64,000 nucleotides of DNA from Bradyrhizobium sp. CCGB12 (GTDB lineage: Bacteria; Pseudomonadota; Alphaproteobacteria; Rhizobiales; Xanthobacteraceae). Below the pieces are notes generated by a model. That model saw nothing but the letters and a program-made list of their open reading frames with translations, was not told the DNA's origin and ran no database searches. The stretch lies in assembly GCF_024199845.1 (NCBI RefSeq), contig NZ_JANADO010000001.1, positions 1,922,001 to 1,986,000 of the forward strand. The letters run 5' to 3'. Shown here in pieces: positions 24,378 through 33,262 of this stretch (positions are counted from its first letter, which is position 1; each line of letters opens with the position of its first letter). The position numbers and the translations under genes were made by a program.

Positions 24378-25409
24378 ATGGGTGAAACAGTGACGATCCA
24401 GAAAAATTGGCAAGAACTGATTCGACCGAACAAGCTCCAGGTCACGCCCGGCAGCGACTCGAACCGTTTCGCGACCATCGTCGCCGAGCCGCTCGAGCGC
24501 GGCTTCGGCCAGACCCTCGGCAACGCGCTGCGCCGCATCCTGCTTTCCTCGCTCCAGGGCGCGGCGGTGCAGTCGGTGCACATCGACGGCGTGCTGCACG
24601 AGTTCTCCTCGATCGCGGGCGTCCGTGAGGACGTCACCGACATCGTGCTCAACATCAAGGACATCTCGATCAAGATGCAGGGCGAAGGCCCCAAGCGCAT
24701 GGTCGTGAAGAAGCAGGGCCCGGGTGTCGTCACCGCCGGCGACATCCAGACCGTCGGCGACGTCACCGTGCTCAACCCGGACCTCCAGATCTGCACGCTC
24801 GACGAGGGCGCCGAGATCCGCATGGAGTTCACGGTCTCGACCGGCAAGGGCTACGTGCCCGCCGAGCGCAACCGTCCCGAGGACGCGCCGATCGGCCTGA
24901 TCCCGGTCGACAGCCTGTACTCGCCGGTCCGCAAGGTCTCCTACAAGGTCGAGAACACCCGCGAGGGCCAGATCCTCGACTACGACAAGCTGACCATGAC
25001 GATCGAGACCAACGGCGCGATCTCGCCGGATGATTCCGTGGCTTACGCCGCCCGCATCCTGCAGGATCAGCTCAACGTGTTCGTCAACTTCGAAGAGCCG
25101 CGCAAGGAAGTCGCCCAGGAGATCATCCCGGACCTCGCCTTCAACCCGGCCTTCCTCAAGAAGGTGGACGAGCTCGAGCTGTCGGTGCGTTCGGCCAACT
25201 GCCTGAAGAACGACAACATCGTCTACATCGGCGACCTCGTGCAGAAGAGCGAAGCCGAAATGCTCCGCACTCCGAACTTCGGCCGCAAGTCGCTGAACGA
25301 GATCAAGGAAGTGCTGGCCCAGATGGGTCTGCACCTCGGCATGGAAGTGCCGGGCTGGCCGCCGGAGAACATCGACGAGCTCGCCAAGCGCTTCGAGGAT
25401 CATTACTGA
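24378..25409 (+). CDS. rpoA: RNA polymerase alpha subunit
   Basis: 343 residues. The N-terminal domain ([17 protein letters not shown]) dimerises and nucleates polymerase assembly; the C-terminal domain ([14 protein letters not shown]...[16 protein letters not shown]) contacts UP elements and activators. Start ATG gives [17 protein letters not shown]; an internal GTG at 24390 is the alternative. rplQ follows after 136 bases that hold a heptamer hairpin. Confidence 0.98.
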   Translation: MGETVTIQKNWQELIRPNKLQVTPGSDSNRFATIVAEPLERGFGQTLGNALRRILLSSLQGAAVQSVHIDGVLHEFSSIAGVREDVTDIVLNIKDISIKMQGEGPKRMVVKKQGPGVVTAGDIQTVGDVTVLNPDLQICTLDEGAEIRMEFTVSTGKGYVPAERNRPEDAPIGLIPVDSLYSPVRKVSYKVENTREGQILDYDKLTMTIETNGAISPDDSVAYAARILQDQLNVFVNFEEPRKEVAQEIIPDLAFNPAFLKKVDELELSVRSANCLKNDNIVYIGDLVQKSEAEMLRTPNFGRKSLNEIKEVLAQMGLHLGMEVPGWPPENIDELAKRFEDHY

Positions 25410-25413
25410 GTTT

Positions 25414-25467
25414 GGCGAATGGGGAATGGCGAATAGCGAATGCTACTCGCCATTTGCTACTCGCTAT
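25414..25467. repeat. GCGAATA-type heptamer hairpin, copy 3 (rpoA/rplQ)
   Basis: Left arm GGCGAATGGGGAATGGCGAA and onward, right arm ACTCGCCATTTGCTACTCGC and onward; shorter and less perfect than copies 1 and 2. It starts 5 bases after the rpoA stop. Confidence 0.8.
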
Positions 25468-25545
25468 CTGGGCGAACGCAGGCAGCCCACCTGAGCAACA
25501 TGTCCGACGAACCGTCGCGGCAGTTTTAACGTAAGGACTACACAC

Positions 25546-25962
25546 ATGCGTCACGGCAAGGTTCATCGGAAGCTCAACCGCACGGCCGAGCACCGCAAGG
25601 CGATGTTCGCCAACATGGCGGCCGCGCTGATCAAGCACGAGCAGATCGTCACCACGCTGCCCAAGGCCAAGGAGCTTCGGCCGATCGTCGAGAAGCTCGT
25701 CACCCTCGGCAAGAAGGGCGGCCTGTCGCTGCGCCGCCAGGCGATCGCGGAGCTGCGCGACGTCGACATGGTCAAGAAGCTCTTCGACACGCTCGCGACC
25801 CGCTACAAGGACCGCCAGGGCGGCTACACCCGGATCATCAAGGCCGGCTTCCGCTACGGCGACAACGCCGCGATGGCCGTGATCGAGTTCGTCGATCGCG
25901 ACGTCGATGCCAAGGGCCAGGATTCCGGTCCGGTGCAGGAAAAGGAAGCCGAGGCGGCGTAA
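25546..25962 (+). CDS. rplQ: 50S ribosomal protein L17
   Basis: 138 residues, start [21 protein letters not shown]17 lies near the tunnel exit. Conserved [16 protein letters not shown] and [21 protein letters not shown] are seen. An Ala/Glu tail ends the protein. Last gene of the superoperon, followed by a strong terminator. Confidence 0.98.
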   Translation: MRHGKVHRKLNRTAEHRKAMFANMAAALIKHEQIVTTLPKAKELRPIVEKLVTLGKKGGLSLRRQAIAELRDVDMVKKLFDTLATRYKDRQGGYTRIIKAGFRYGDNAAMAVIEFVDRDVDAKGQDSGPVQEKEAEAA

Positions 25963-25984
25963 GCCACCGAGCAGAAATGAATTG

Positions 25985-26013
25985 AAAACGGCGCCCTTGG
26001 GCGCCGTTTTTGT
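25985..26013 (+). terminator. Intrinsic terminator of the ribosomal superoperon
   Basis: 11-bp stem AAAACGGCGCC / GGCGCCGTTTT with CTTG loop and T tract, 22 bases after rplQ. Its A/T-flanked symmetry means it can also serve the convergent gene on the minus strand. Confidence 0.9.
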
Positions 26014-26040
26014 TTCCTGGAGTGGGACGCGTCGAGAGGA

Positions 26041-27018
26041 TTATTCCTCCTTGATCCCCGCCTTTTGCGCGATCTCCTTCATTTCGGCGGTCTCCTTGCC
26101 GATGGCGCTGGTCCAGTCGCTGTATCGCTTGAAACCGGGCTCGAAGCCGACCGCGGCGAAGCGTTCGGCCACGGATGGGCTGTTGATCGCCTCCTCCAAG
26201 GTTGCCGTCAGCTTGTCACGAACGGCCGGCGGCAGGCCCTTGGGAGCGACCACCGCGCCCCAGGATGCGAAGTCGATGTTGCCATAGCCGAGCTCGGCGA
26301 GCGTCGGCACGTCGGGCAGGAAGGGCGTGCGTTTGGCCGAGAACACGGCGAGCACTGTGACGGTGCCGGCCTCGATCTGCGGCTTGACGGCAATGACCGT
26401 GTCGACGTGATATTGGATATGCTTGCCAATGAGGTCGTTCATCGCCGGCGCGCTGCCCTTGTAGGGCAGGTGGACCATCCTGATCCCGGCGTCCGATTTG
26501 AACAGCTCGCCCGCAAAATGCGAGACGGTCGCAACGCCGAATGACGCCAGCGACAGCTTGTCGGGATTGGCCTTCGCCTCAGTGACGAGCGCAGCCACGT
26601 CTTTGATCGGGTTGTCCTTGTAGGTAACCAGCGCAAGCGTGATCTTGCCGACCTGGCCGAGCGGCTCGAAATCCTTGGCTGCGTCGTAAGGCACGCTTTC
26701 CTTCACGGCCGCCGGCAGCGTGAAGCTCGAGTTCGAGCTGAAGAACAGGGTGTATCCGTCAGGCGCCGCGCGTGCGACCTCCTTTGCTGCGATCGTGGTG
26801 CCGCCCCCGGGACGGTTTATGATGATCACGGGCTTGCCGAGCCGCGTCTCCAGTTCGCTGCCGATGATGCGTGCAACCACGTCGGAGGCGCCGCCGGGCG
26901 GGAAGGGGACGATCAATTGCAACGATTTTTCGGGATAGACCGCTTGGGCATGCGCAAGCGAGTGGCCGCCGATCAGACCGAGCAACCCGAGCGCAACAGT
27001 GAGGGCCGTTCTTTTCAT
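26041..27018 (-). CDS. Tripartite tricarboxylate transporter substrate-binding protein (Bug family)
   Basis: 325 residues. A signal peptide with hydrophobic core ALTVALGLLGLIGG and cleavage after AHAQA leads into YPEKSLQLIVPFPPGGASD, the family hallmark for a periplasmic TctC-like receptor. The central NRPGGGTTIAAKEVARA and PDGYTLFF blocks are typical. The Bug family binds small carboxylates; the ligand cannot be read from sequence. No TctA/TctB membrane subunits lie nearby, so it is an orphan receptor, as is common in Bradyrhizobium and Burkholderiales. Confidence 0.92.
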   Translation of the reverse strand: MKRTALTVALGLLGLIGGHSLAHAQAVYPEKSLQLIVPFPPGGASDVVARIIGSELETRLGKPVIIINRPGGGTTIAAKEVARAAPDGYTLFFSSNSSFTLPAAVKESVPYDAAKDFEPLGQVGKITLALVTYKDNPIKDVAALVTEAKANPDKLSLASFGVATVSHFAGELFKSDAGIRMVHLPYKGSAPAMNDLIGKHIQYHVDTVIAVKPQIEAGTVTVLAVFSAKRTPFLPDVPTLAELGYGNIDFASWGAVVAPKGLPPAVRDKLTATLEEAINSPSVAERFAAVGFEPGFKRYSDWTSAIGKETAEMKEIAQKAGIKEE

Positions 27019-27217
27019 CGCATGGATCTTCCTTGTTCAAATGAGCAATAGGAGGGCGATCTGACTTAGCAATAATCGTTCCAGCAGCGATCGGGACAGG
27101 GCTGGGCGAGGCCAGGGCGCCGGAGCAGTTCTCCCCGTCTCACTGATTGGTGAGCACCGATTGCGCCCCGATCCGCCGCGTCCGATATCCCCGTCATAGA
27201 TCAGATGGAGATACTAC

Positions 27218-28006
27218 ATGAACATCGACCTTTCCGGTAAATCCGCCCTGGTGACCGGCTCCACCGCCGGCATCGGCCAGGCCATCGCCAAGGGCCTCGC
27301 TGCCTCCGGCGCCAGCGTCGTGATCAATGGCCGCGGCCAGGACAAGGTCGATGCCGCCGTCCGGAAGCTGGAAGGGGCTGGCGCCAAAGTCCGCGGTATC
27401 GCCGCCGACGTCTCGACCTCGGCTGGTTGCAAGGCGCTCGTGGCGGCGCTTCCCGAGGTCGATATCCTTATCAACAATGCCGGTATCTTCGAGCCGAAGG
27501 ATTATTTCGACATCTCTGACGAGGATTGGACCCGCTTCTTCGAGGTCAACGTGATGAGCGGCGTGCGGCTGTCGCGCGCGTACATGAAAGGTATGCTGAA
27601 GCGCAATTGGGGCCGCATCGTCTTCATCTCGTCGGAGTCCGGGCTCAACATTCCCGTCGAGATGATCCACTACGGCATGACCAAGACGGCCCAGCTCTCG
27701 GTCGCGCGCGGCCTCGCGCAGCTCACGGGCGGTACTGGTGTCACCGTCAATTCCGTGCTGCCTGGGCCGACGATGTCGGAGGGCGTCGAGACCTTCGTGA
27801 AGGATCTCGCCAGGCAGAACGGCCAGTCGGTCGACGAGGCCGCCGCCAATTTCGTCAAGCAGCACCGCCCGAGCTCTCTGCTGCAACGCTTCGCCAGCGT
27901 CGACGAGATCGCCAACATGGTGGTCTATGTCGCGTCCAAGCAGGCGTCCGCGACCAACGGCGCGGCGTTGCGGGCCGAGGGCGGCATCGTCAATACGATT
28001 GCTTGA
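27218..28006 (+). CDS. Short-chain dehydrogenase/reductase
   Basis: 262-residue Rossmann enzyme. The cofactor motif TGSTAGIG is at 13-20, NNAG at 86-89, catalytic Ser near 138-139, Tyr152 and Lys156 (YGMTK). Arg39 after the second strand favours NADP. The ATG follows a GGAG-type ribosome site. The DUF1330 gene starts 10 bases downstream, so they form an operon. Substrate is unknown; a 3-oxoacyl reductase or xenobiotic reductase role is possible. Confidence 0.92.
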   Translation: MNIDLSGKSALVTGSTAGIGQAIAKGLAASGASVVINGRGQDKVDAAVRKLEGAGAKVRGIAADVSTSAGCKALVAALPEVDILINNAGIFEPKDYFDISDEDWTRFFEVNVMSGVRLSRAYMKGMLKRNWGRIVFISSESGLNIPVEMIHYGMTKTAQLSVARGLAQLTGGTGVTVNSVLPGPTMSEGVETFVKDLARQNGQSVDEAAANFVKQHRPSSLLQRFASVDEIANMVVYVASKQASATNGAALRAEGGIVNTIA

Positions 28007-28016
28007 GGCAGCGAAA

Positions 28017-28313
28017 ATGGCAGCCTACGTGATCTCCGAAGTCGAGATGCGCGATCCCGATGGATTCGAAGCTTATCGCGCGCTCGCCGCGAAGACGATC
28101 GCGCAGTATGGCGGCCGTTATCTCGTTCGCGGCGGCAAGGCCGAACTCGCCGAAGGCAATCTGCCGCCGAGGGCCATCGTCATCGTCGAATTCCCGTCGA
28201 TGGCGAGGCTGAAAGAATGGTACGCTTCGCCGGAATATGCCGAGGCGCTGAAGTTGCGGCAGACGGCGCTGGAGCGGCGGCTGCTGTTCGTGGAGGGAGT
28301 GGTTCCGGCCTAG
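28017..28313 (+). CDS. DUF1330 family protein
   Basis: 98 residues: MAAYVISEVEMRDPDGFEAY, then GGRYLVRGGKAE and IVEFPSMARLKEWYASPEY, the family pattern of a ferredoxin-like alpha/beta barrel. Function is unknown. It is probably co-transcribed with the SDR upstream. The start at 28017 matches the family; an upstream in-frame codon inside the SDR gene is rejected. Confidence 0.9.
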   Translation: MAAYVISEVEMRDPDGFEAYRALAAKTIAQYGGRYLVRGGKAELAEGNLPPRAIVIVEFPSMARLKEWYASPEYAEALKLRQTALERRLLFVEGVVPA

Positions 28314-28370
28314 CTGATCTACCCACTTGCCCCTTCAATTCAGCGTGGGACCGGCTAAAACAGGGTCTCC

Positions 28371-29684
28371 ATGCTCTGGCCCCTTTCGACCCGCCATAAA
28401 CGTCTGTTCAGGCTGACATCCGCGCGATGGCAGCGGCAAGCGATCTTTCTGCTCGGCGGGATCGGGGTCGGCGCCACAGCGGTGGCGCTGGCGCAAGTTG
28501 CCGACCTCGCTCAGCACGCCTTTGCGCTGCTGCTCTCGAAGTCGCGCTATGCCGTGCTGGCGGTGACGCCGCTCGGCTTCATGCTGTCGGCCTATCTGAC
28601 CATCCGTCTGTTCCCGAACGCGCAGGGCAGCGGCATCCCGCAGGCGATCGCGGCGCGGCATCTGACCGACCAGAATGCGCGAGAGAGCCTCGTTTCGATC
28701 CGAATCGCGATCGGAAAGGTGCTCCTCACTCTGTTCGGGCTGTTGTGCGGCGGCTCCGTTGGGCGGGAAGGGCCGACCGTGCAGGTCGGTGCTTCCATCA
28801 TGTTCGCGCTGGGCCGCGTCTCGCCGCGTCGCCAGCCCGGGCTGATCCTGGCTGGCGCTGCCGCTGGCGTCGCCGCAGCCTTCAACACGCCGCTGGCCGG
28901 CATCGTCTTCGGCATCGAGGAGATGAGCCGCGCCTTCGAGACCCGCACATCCAGCCTGATCATTGCGGCCGTCATCGCGGCTGGCCTGACCTCGCTCGCT
29001 CTCGCCGGCAATTACTCCTATTTCGGCAGCAGCGCGATGTCGCTGGCGCGTGGCGCCGACTGGCTGGCCGTTCCGATCTGCGGTGTGGCCGGTGGCCTCG
29101 CGGGCGGCTTGTTCAGCCGCATTGTCATTGCCATGGCGCGCGGTTCTAGGAATCCTGTGGGACGCGCGATCAAGGCCCATCCGCTGTGGTTCGCATTCGC
29201 TTGCGGCCTTGCCGTCGCGATCTGCGGTCTGGTATCCGGCGATACGATCTATGGCACAGGTTATGAGCAGGTGAAGGCGGCGCTGGAACACAGCGCGCCG
29301 CTGCCGCAGGACTTCGGCGCCCTCAAATTTCTTGCCACCACCTTTGCGGCGATCAGCGGCATTCCCGGCGGCATTTTCTCGCCGTCGCTCGCGGTCGGTG
29401 CCGGCATCGGCAGCAACGTCGCCGCCTTCTTCCACGATGCGCCGCTCGGCGCGATCATGCTGCTCGGCATGGTTTCGTATTTCGCCGGCGTGGTGCAGGC
29501 GCCGATCACCGCCTTCGTGATCGTGACCGAGATGACCGATAATCACGGCATGGTCGTGCCGTTGATGGCGGCCGCGCTGATCGCGCATGCGACCTCGCGA
29601 ATGATCTGCGAGGAGGGCATCTATCACGCGCTCGCCAAGGGCTTCATCGAGCGGGCGGCGCGTCCGCAGGATAAGATGCCGTAG
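28371..29684 (+). CDS. ClC-type chloride channel or proton/chloride antiporter
   Basis: 437-residue membrane protein with the ClC selectivity motifs GSGIPQ (85-90), GREGPTVQ (near 128) and GIPGGIFSPSLAVGAGIG (near 330). About ten helices; no C-terminal CBS domain. It would exchange chloride across the inner membrane. The glutamate of GREGP is the gating residue. It lacks the fluoride-type ClC signature, and no fluoride riboswitch-like leader was seen. Confidence 0.93.
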   Translation: MLWPLSTRHKRLFRLTSARWQRQAIFLLGGIGVGATAVALAQVADLAQHAFALLLSKSRYAVLAVTPLGFMLSAYLTIRLFPNAQGSGIPQAIAARHLTDQNARESLVSIRIAIGKVLLTLFGLLCGGSVGREGPTVQVGASIMFALGRVSPRRQPGLILAGAAAGVAAAFNTPLAGIVFGIEEMSRAFETRTSSLIIAAVIAAGLTSLALAGNYSYFGSSAMSLARGADWLAVPICGVAGGLAGGLFSRIVIAMARGSRNPVGRAIKAHPLWFAFACGLAVAICGLVSGDTIYGTGYEQVKAALEHSAPLPQDFGALKFLATTFAAISGIPGGIFSPSLAVGAGIGSNVAAFFHDAPLGAIMLLGMVSYFAGVVQAPITAFVIVTEMTDNHGMVVPLMAAALIAHATSRMICEEGIYHALAKGFIERAARPQDKMP

Positions 29685-29770
29685 GGCAAAGCGAAAGCGT
29701 GCCCACCATTTTGATTGCGTGCGTCGGAAAGATGGTGGGCACGGCGCGAGTGCGCCTTTGCCCACCCTAC
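29681..29770. repeat. GTGCCCACC palindrome, copy 1
   Basis: Two nested inverted repeats: GTGCCCACCAT (29699) pairs with ATGGTGGGCAC (29732), and outer GTAGGGCAAAG pairs with CTTTGCCCACCCTAC imperfectly. A second copy lies at 48755-48844. It sits between the ClC stop and the convergent dehydrogenase gene; the ClC stop codon lies within its left edge. Confidence 0.8.
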
Positions 29771-29780
29771 GAAGTCTCTG

Positions 29781-30794
29781 CTACCACCCCTCCAGCACGA
29801 TCTTGCCGCGCGACTTGCCGCTTTCGAGCAGCGCGTGGGCGCGTTTGAGGTTGGCCGCATTGATCGTGCCGAAGGTCTGGTCGAGCGTGGTGCGCAGGAC
29901 GCCCTTGTCGATGAGGTCGGCGACGTCGTTGAGCAGCTGATGCTGCGCGATCATGTCAGGTGTCTGGAACGAGGAGCGCGTGAACATCGATTCCCAGTGC
30001 ACCGAAATCGCCTTGCCCTTGAACGTGCTCATGGTGAACTCTGGCGGATCGTCGATCAGGCCGAACCGGCCCTGCGGCGCCATGAACTCGGCGATCGATT
30101 TGTAGTGCTGGTCTGTGAAGGTGAGGCTCGCCACCAGCGCTACCGGCGGCAGCTTCAGGCTCTCGATCTGCTCCTTCATGGGCTTGCCGTGGTCGATTAC
30201 GGCGTGCGCGCCGAGATCGAGGCACCATTTTTGCGACTCCGGCCGCGTTGCGGTGGCGAGCACCGTCAGCCCGGTGAGGCGACGCGCGAGCTGGATCAGG
30301 ATCGAACCGACGCCGCCTGCGCCGCCGGTGATCAGCAGCGTGCGCGGATCGACGCTCTTGCCCGGCACTGCGCCGAGCCGGTCGAGCAGCAATTCCCAGG
30401 CGGTGATGGAGGTGAGGGGAAGAGCCGCTGCTTGCGCGAACGACAGGCTCCTCGGCTTGTTGCCGACGATGCGTTCGTCGACCAAATGGTATTCCGAGTT
30501 GGTGCCCTGGCGCAGGATAGAACCTGCGTAGAACACTTCATCACCCGGTTTGAACAGCGTCACGTCGGGGCCGACGGCGTCGACCACGCCGGCCGCGTCA
30601 TAGCCGAGGATCTTCGTCTCGCCCTGGGGCGGAGCTGCGCGCTTGCGCACCTTGTAATCGACCGGATTGGCTGAGATCGCCTTCACGGCGACGCGGATGT
30701 CGCGCCCGCCAGGTTCTGGTTTTGCGGTCTCGAAATCGATCAGTGAATCCGCGTCCTCGATCGGAAGCGATTTCTTGTAGCCGACGGCCTTCAT
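29781..30794 (-). CDS. MDR-family quinone oxidoreductase/alcohol dehydrogenase-like protein
   Basis: 337 residues. The N-terminal GroES-like domain shows AISANPVDYKVRKR and LGYDAAGVVDAVG; the Rossmann domain has ITGGAGGVGSILIQLARR. This fits the zinc-independent quinone reductase (ZADH-like) subgroup that reduces quinones or enones with NADPH. It is transcribed divergently from an HxlR regulator over a 123-base spacer, so that regulator is the likely controller. Confidence 0.9.
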   Translation of the reverse strand: MKAVGYKKSLPIEDADSLIDFETAKPEPGGRDIRVAVKAISANPVDYKVRKRAAPPQGETKILGYDAAGVVDAVGPDVTLFKPGDEVFYAGSILRQGTNSEYHLVDERIVGNKPRSLSFAQAAALPLTSITAWELLLDRLGAVPGKSVDPRTLLITGGAGGVGSILIQLARRLTGLTVLATATRPESQKWCLDLGAHAVIDHGKPMKEQIESLKLPPVALVASLTFTDQHYKSIAEFMAPQGRFGLIDDPPEFTMSTFKGKAISVHWESMFTRSSFQTPDMIAQHQLLNDVADLIDKGVLRTTLDQTFGTINAANLKRAHALLESGKSRGKIVLEGW

Positions 30795-30876
30795 GGCTTG
30801 TCTCCATCAGATGGCTTTGTTCGCCCGCCGCCCTAACTGTCGCTCTGGCTCCGATTTGGCAAGTACTGTAAATTCG

Positions 30877-30889
30877 GGGATATAGTCCC
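30877..30889. promoter_or_regulatory. Candidate HxlR operator
   Basis: GGGATATAGTCCC, an inverted repeat GGGA-N5-TCCC in the divergent spacer between the quinone reductase-like gene and the hxlR-type gene. A related half-site TGGATACTATTGG follows at 30894. The position would cover both promoters. Confidence 0.4.
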
Positions 30890-30917
30890 TGTTTGGATAC
30901 TATTGGGAAAAATACGC

Positions 30918-31295
30918 ATGAAACGGCGCAATTTTGCCCGGCGCCCGGGCTGCTCGGTCGAGGCGACGCTGGACCTGATCGACGGCAAATGGAAGGGCGT
31001 GATCCTCTACCACCTCCAGAGCGGCACCCAGCGCTTCGGCGAATTGCGCCGCCGGATGCCCGGCATCACCCAGCGCATGCTCACAAAGCAGCTTCGCGCG
31101 CTGGAGGAGGACAAGCTGGTCATCCGCAAGGTCTATGCTGAAGTGCCGCCGCGGGTGGAGTACTGCCTTTCCGAGCTCGGCGAGAGCCTCAGGCCCGTGA
31201 TCGATATCCTGAAGGCCTGGGGCGAGAGCCATCAGCAGCGGCTGTCCTGTGCGCCGCCGCCGGTGGTCGTGAAGAAGCCGAAACGCGCGGCGTAA
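30918..31295 (+). CDS. HxlR-family transcriptional regulator
   Basis: 125-residue winged-helix DNA-binding protein. GCSVEATLDLIDGKWKG starts the domain, with Cys12 in the position that senses electrophiles or oxidants in YodB/QorR-type members; PGITQRMLTKQLRALEEDKL is the recognition helix region. The C-terminus is basic. A TTG five codons upstream is in frame but less likely. Divergent from a quinone reductase-like gene, the same pairing as YodB/QorR systems. Confidence 0.93.
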   Translation: MKRRNFARRPGCSVEATLDLIDGKWKGVILYHLQSGTQRFGELRRRMPGITQRMLTKQLRALEEDKLVIRKVYAEVPPRVEYCLSELGESLRPVIDILKAWGESHQQRLSCAPPPVVVKKPKRAA

Positions 31296-31298
31296 GTG

Positions 31299-31326
31299 TC
31301 CGGGAGCGGACCTCGCCGCTCCCGGA
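31299..31326. terminator. Hairpin between convergent hxlR-type and porin genes
   Basis: 11-bp perfect stem TCCGGGAGCGG / CCGCTCCCGGA, six-base loop. No strong T tract on either side. The position suits a bidirectional terminator. Confidence 0.6.
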
Positions 31327-31336
31327 AGCGATCGTG

Positions 31337-32950
31337 TCAGAACGCGAACTGCGTGCGCATCGCGACGGCATCGAACTTCGAGCCGACGTTGGCACTCGAG
31401 ACCGCTGAAGCCTGCCTGGAGATGTCGCCATGCAGATAGTCGAGCATGAAGCGGACATTGCCGTTGACGTACCAGTTGAGCGCGAGCGTATAGACAGTCT
31501 GGCGGCCGCCGGCGATGCCGGTGGCGGTCCCGAGCTGATCATTGAGGTCGATCGTGGAGAAGCGTCCCGCGATCTCCCAAGCGCCCCAACCTCCGCCGTC
31601 GAGCGAGAACGGATGCGCCGGCTTGACGCCGCCATAGGCCGCATTCGCCGCGTTATAGGTCCGGCCTTCGCCCGTCAGCACGTAGCCGGCCTGCGCGTAG
31701 CCGCCCTGGAATTTGAGGCTCGGCGCGCCCAGCGGCGGCAGGCCGGTATTGGCGCCGCGGTCCACGTTGTACCAGAAATACTCGCCTTGCAGGATCAGCG
31801 GCCCGTAGGTCGCCGCTGCTTCGACGCTGTAGACCTGCGCCCCCGACGCATTGGCGATCGCGCCGGTCGTCGCCAGGACCGTCGGGTCGATGCGCAGTTC
31901 CGGACGATCGTTCAGCGTGACCGTCTGCGCTCCCGTCACCAGATTGCGCGTCGGCTGGATCAGCCATTCGGCATTGCCGCCAAGATGGACCGAATAGTCT
32001 TTGCCGCTGACGATCTGGCCCGCGACGCGGGCGACCGCGCCATACTGCTCGGTGGTGCCGTTCGGCGCAACGCTGGAGGCGGAATGGATCGCGCCCGTGG
32101 TTGGACCGGTGACGTAGGCGCCGGCCCAGAACACGTCGTTGTACCAGCGTGTGCCGATGGCCGAGCGGAAGTCGCCTGCGGCGATGCTGGTAGCGACGAT
32201 GCCGGCCGAGGCTCGCTCCATGAACATAATGTCATTGGAGCTCGTGGCCTCATCGAGCGTGTAGGGCAGGTCCATGATGCCGCCTTCGATGGCCATCTTG
32301 CCGCCGAACGGCTTCAACCCCGTATAGCTGAGATAGGCGTTCTCGACGCCGGAGACGCCGCCGCCCGGAAGTGATCCCGGTGCGGTGCCGCCAAATCCGT
32401 CGGACGAACCGCCGAAGTCGTAGACCAGCGCGAAGTTCCAGTCGTGGAAGAACTTGCCGGTGACGCCGATGCGCGCGCGGCGAACGTTCTGGCCGCTGTC
32501 GAGCTTCTGCGGCACGGTGCCCGCGGTGTTGGGACGATAGTCATAGCCGCCGACATCCCAGTGCAGGCGACTGGTGATGGCGACGCAGTTCGCCTGGTCG
32601 GCGGTGCAAATGGTCGGCCGGTTGTTCGGCATGGTCACGACCACGCCGGAGGCGGGCGCCGGGCCCTTCACCGGGATCGCCGCATTGGCGTTGGCAACCA
32701 CGGCCTTTGCCTCCGAGCGCGCCTCGGCCTTGGCCTCGGCTTTCGCTTCGGCCCTGGTTTTCGCCGTGGCTGCCGTGTTCGCCGCGGTCTGGCTCTGGAG
32801 CTTGTCGAGCTTCTGCTCCAGCATCTTCAACTGCTGCTTCAGCAGCGCGATCTCCTGCTCGCTGCTGCTTGCCGATTGGGCCTGGGCCTGCGAGGCCGCC
32901 AGCGCACCGGCGAGTCCAATCGCCGTGGCCGCAAATCTTGTCCTGCTCAT
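31337..32950 (-). CDS. Outer-membrane porin with N-terminal coiled coil (OprO/OprP-like)
   Basis: 537 residues. A signal peptide (start MSRTRFAATAIGLAG, cut after SQAQA) is followed by a coiled coil EIALLKQQLKMLEQKLDKLQ and an Ala/Glu/Lys-rich linker (AEAKAEAKAEAR). The rest is beta-barrel-like with alternating aromatic strands and ends in Phe, as expected for BamA recognition. The pattern matches the phosphate-selective porin O/P family, common in Bradyrhizobium. The coiled coil could trimerise or reach to peptidoglycan. An upstream in-frame codon at 33055 lacks a signal peptide and is rejected. Confidence 0.88.
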   Translation of the reverse strand: MSRTRFAATAIGLAGALAASQAQAQSASSSEQEIALLKQQLKMLEQKLDKLQSQTAANTAATAKTRAEAKAEAKAEARSEAKAVVANANAAIPVKGPAPASGVVVTMPNNRPTICTADQANCVAITSRLHWDVGGYDYRPNTAGTVPQKLDSGQNVRRARIGVTGKFFHDWNFALVYDFGGSSDGFGGTAPGSLPGGGVSGVENAYLSYTGLKPFGGKMAIEGGIMDLPYTLDEATSSNDIMFMERASAGIVATSIAAGDFRSAIGTRWYNDVFWAGAYVTGPTTGAIHSASSVAPNGTTEQYGAVARVAGQIVSGKDYSVHLGGNAEWLIQPTRNLVTGAQTVTLNDRPELRIDPTVLATTGAIANASGAQVYSVEAAATYGPLILQGEYFWYNVDRGANTGLPPLGAPSLKFQGGYAQAGYVLTGEGRTYNAANAAYGGVKPAHPFSLDGGGWGAWEIAGRFSTIDLNDQLGTATGIAGGRQTVYTLALNWYVNGNVRFMLDYLHGDISRQASAVSSANVGSKFDAVAMRTQFAF

Positions 32951-33262
32951 GTCATGACTCCATCCTTTGACGAACTTCCCCAAGTCGTAACGGGAGAGCC
33001 TAGGTATGATCGATGACTGCCCCGCGACGCTGCACTGCGGTTGCGCGGTTCCCACTGGTGCAAATTCGCCGCAACCGAATCCACCATTGGGTAGAATGCT
33101 GGATGATGTGCGTCATGCCAATCTGTCGCGCCGGACGGATTTGCGATTTCGCACGGAGGCTGCATTCCGGTGACACCCGGAAGGGGTGAATATTGCCGCC
33201 GGGCGGCCTTCTATTGAGGGGCGAACGCGCCTATATTCCGGCGTCTTTTCCGAGAGGTAGGA
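32951..33262. other. Divergent spacer between porin and protease genes
   Basis: 312 bases. No gene is seen. It must carry both promoters; CCTATATTCC near 33230 could be a -10 region for the protease, but no convincing -35 box accompanies it. Confidence 0.4.

Noticed and set aside
28314..28370. Fluoride riboswitch before the ClC gene
   Set aside because: The spacer is too short for the aptamer and the channel carries chloride-type motifs.
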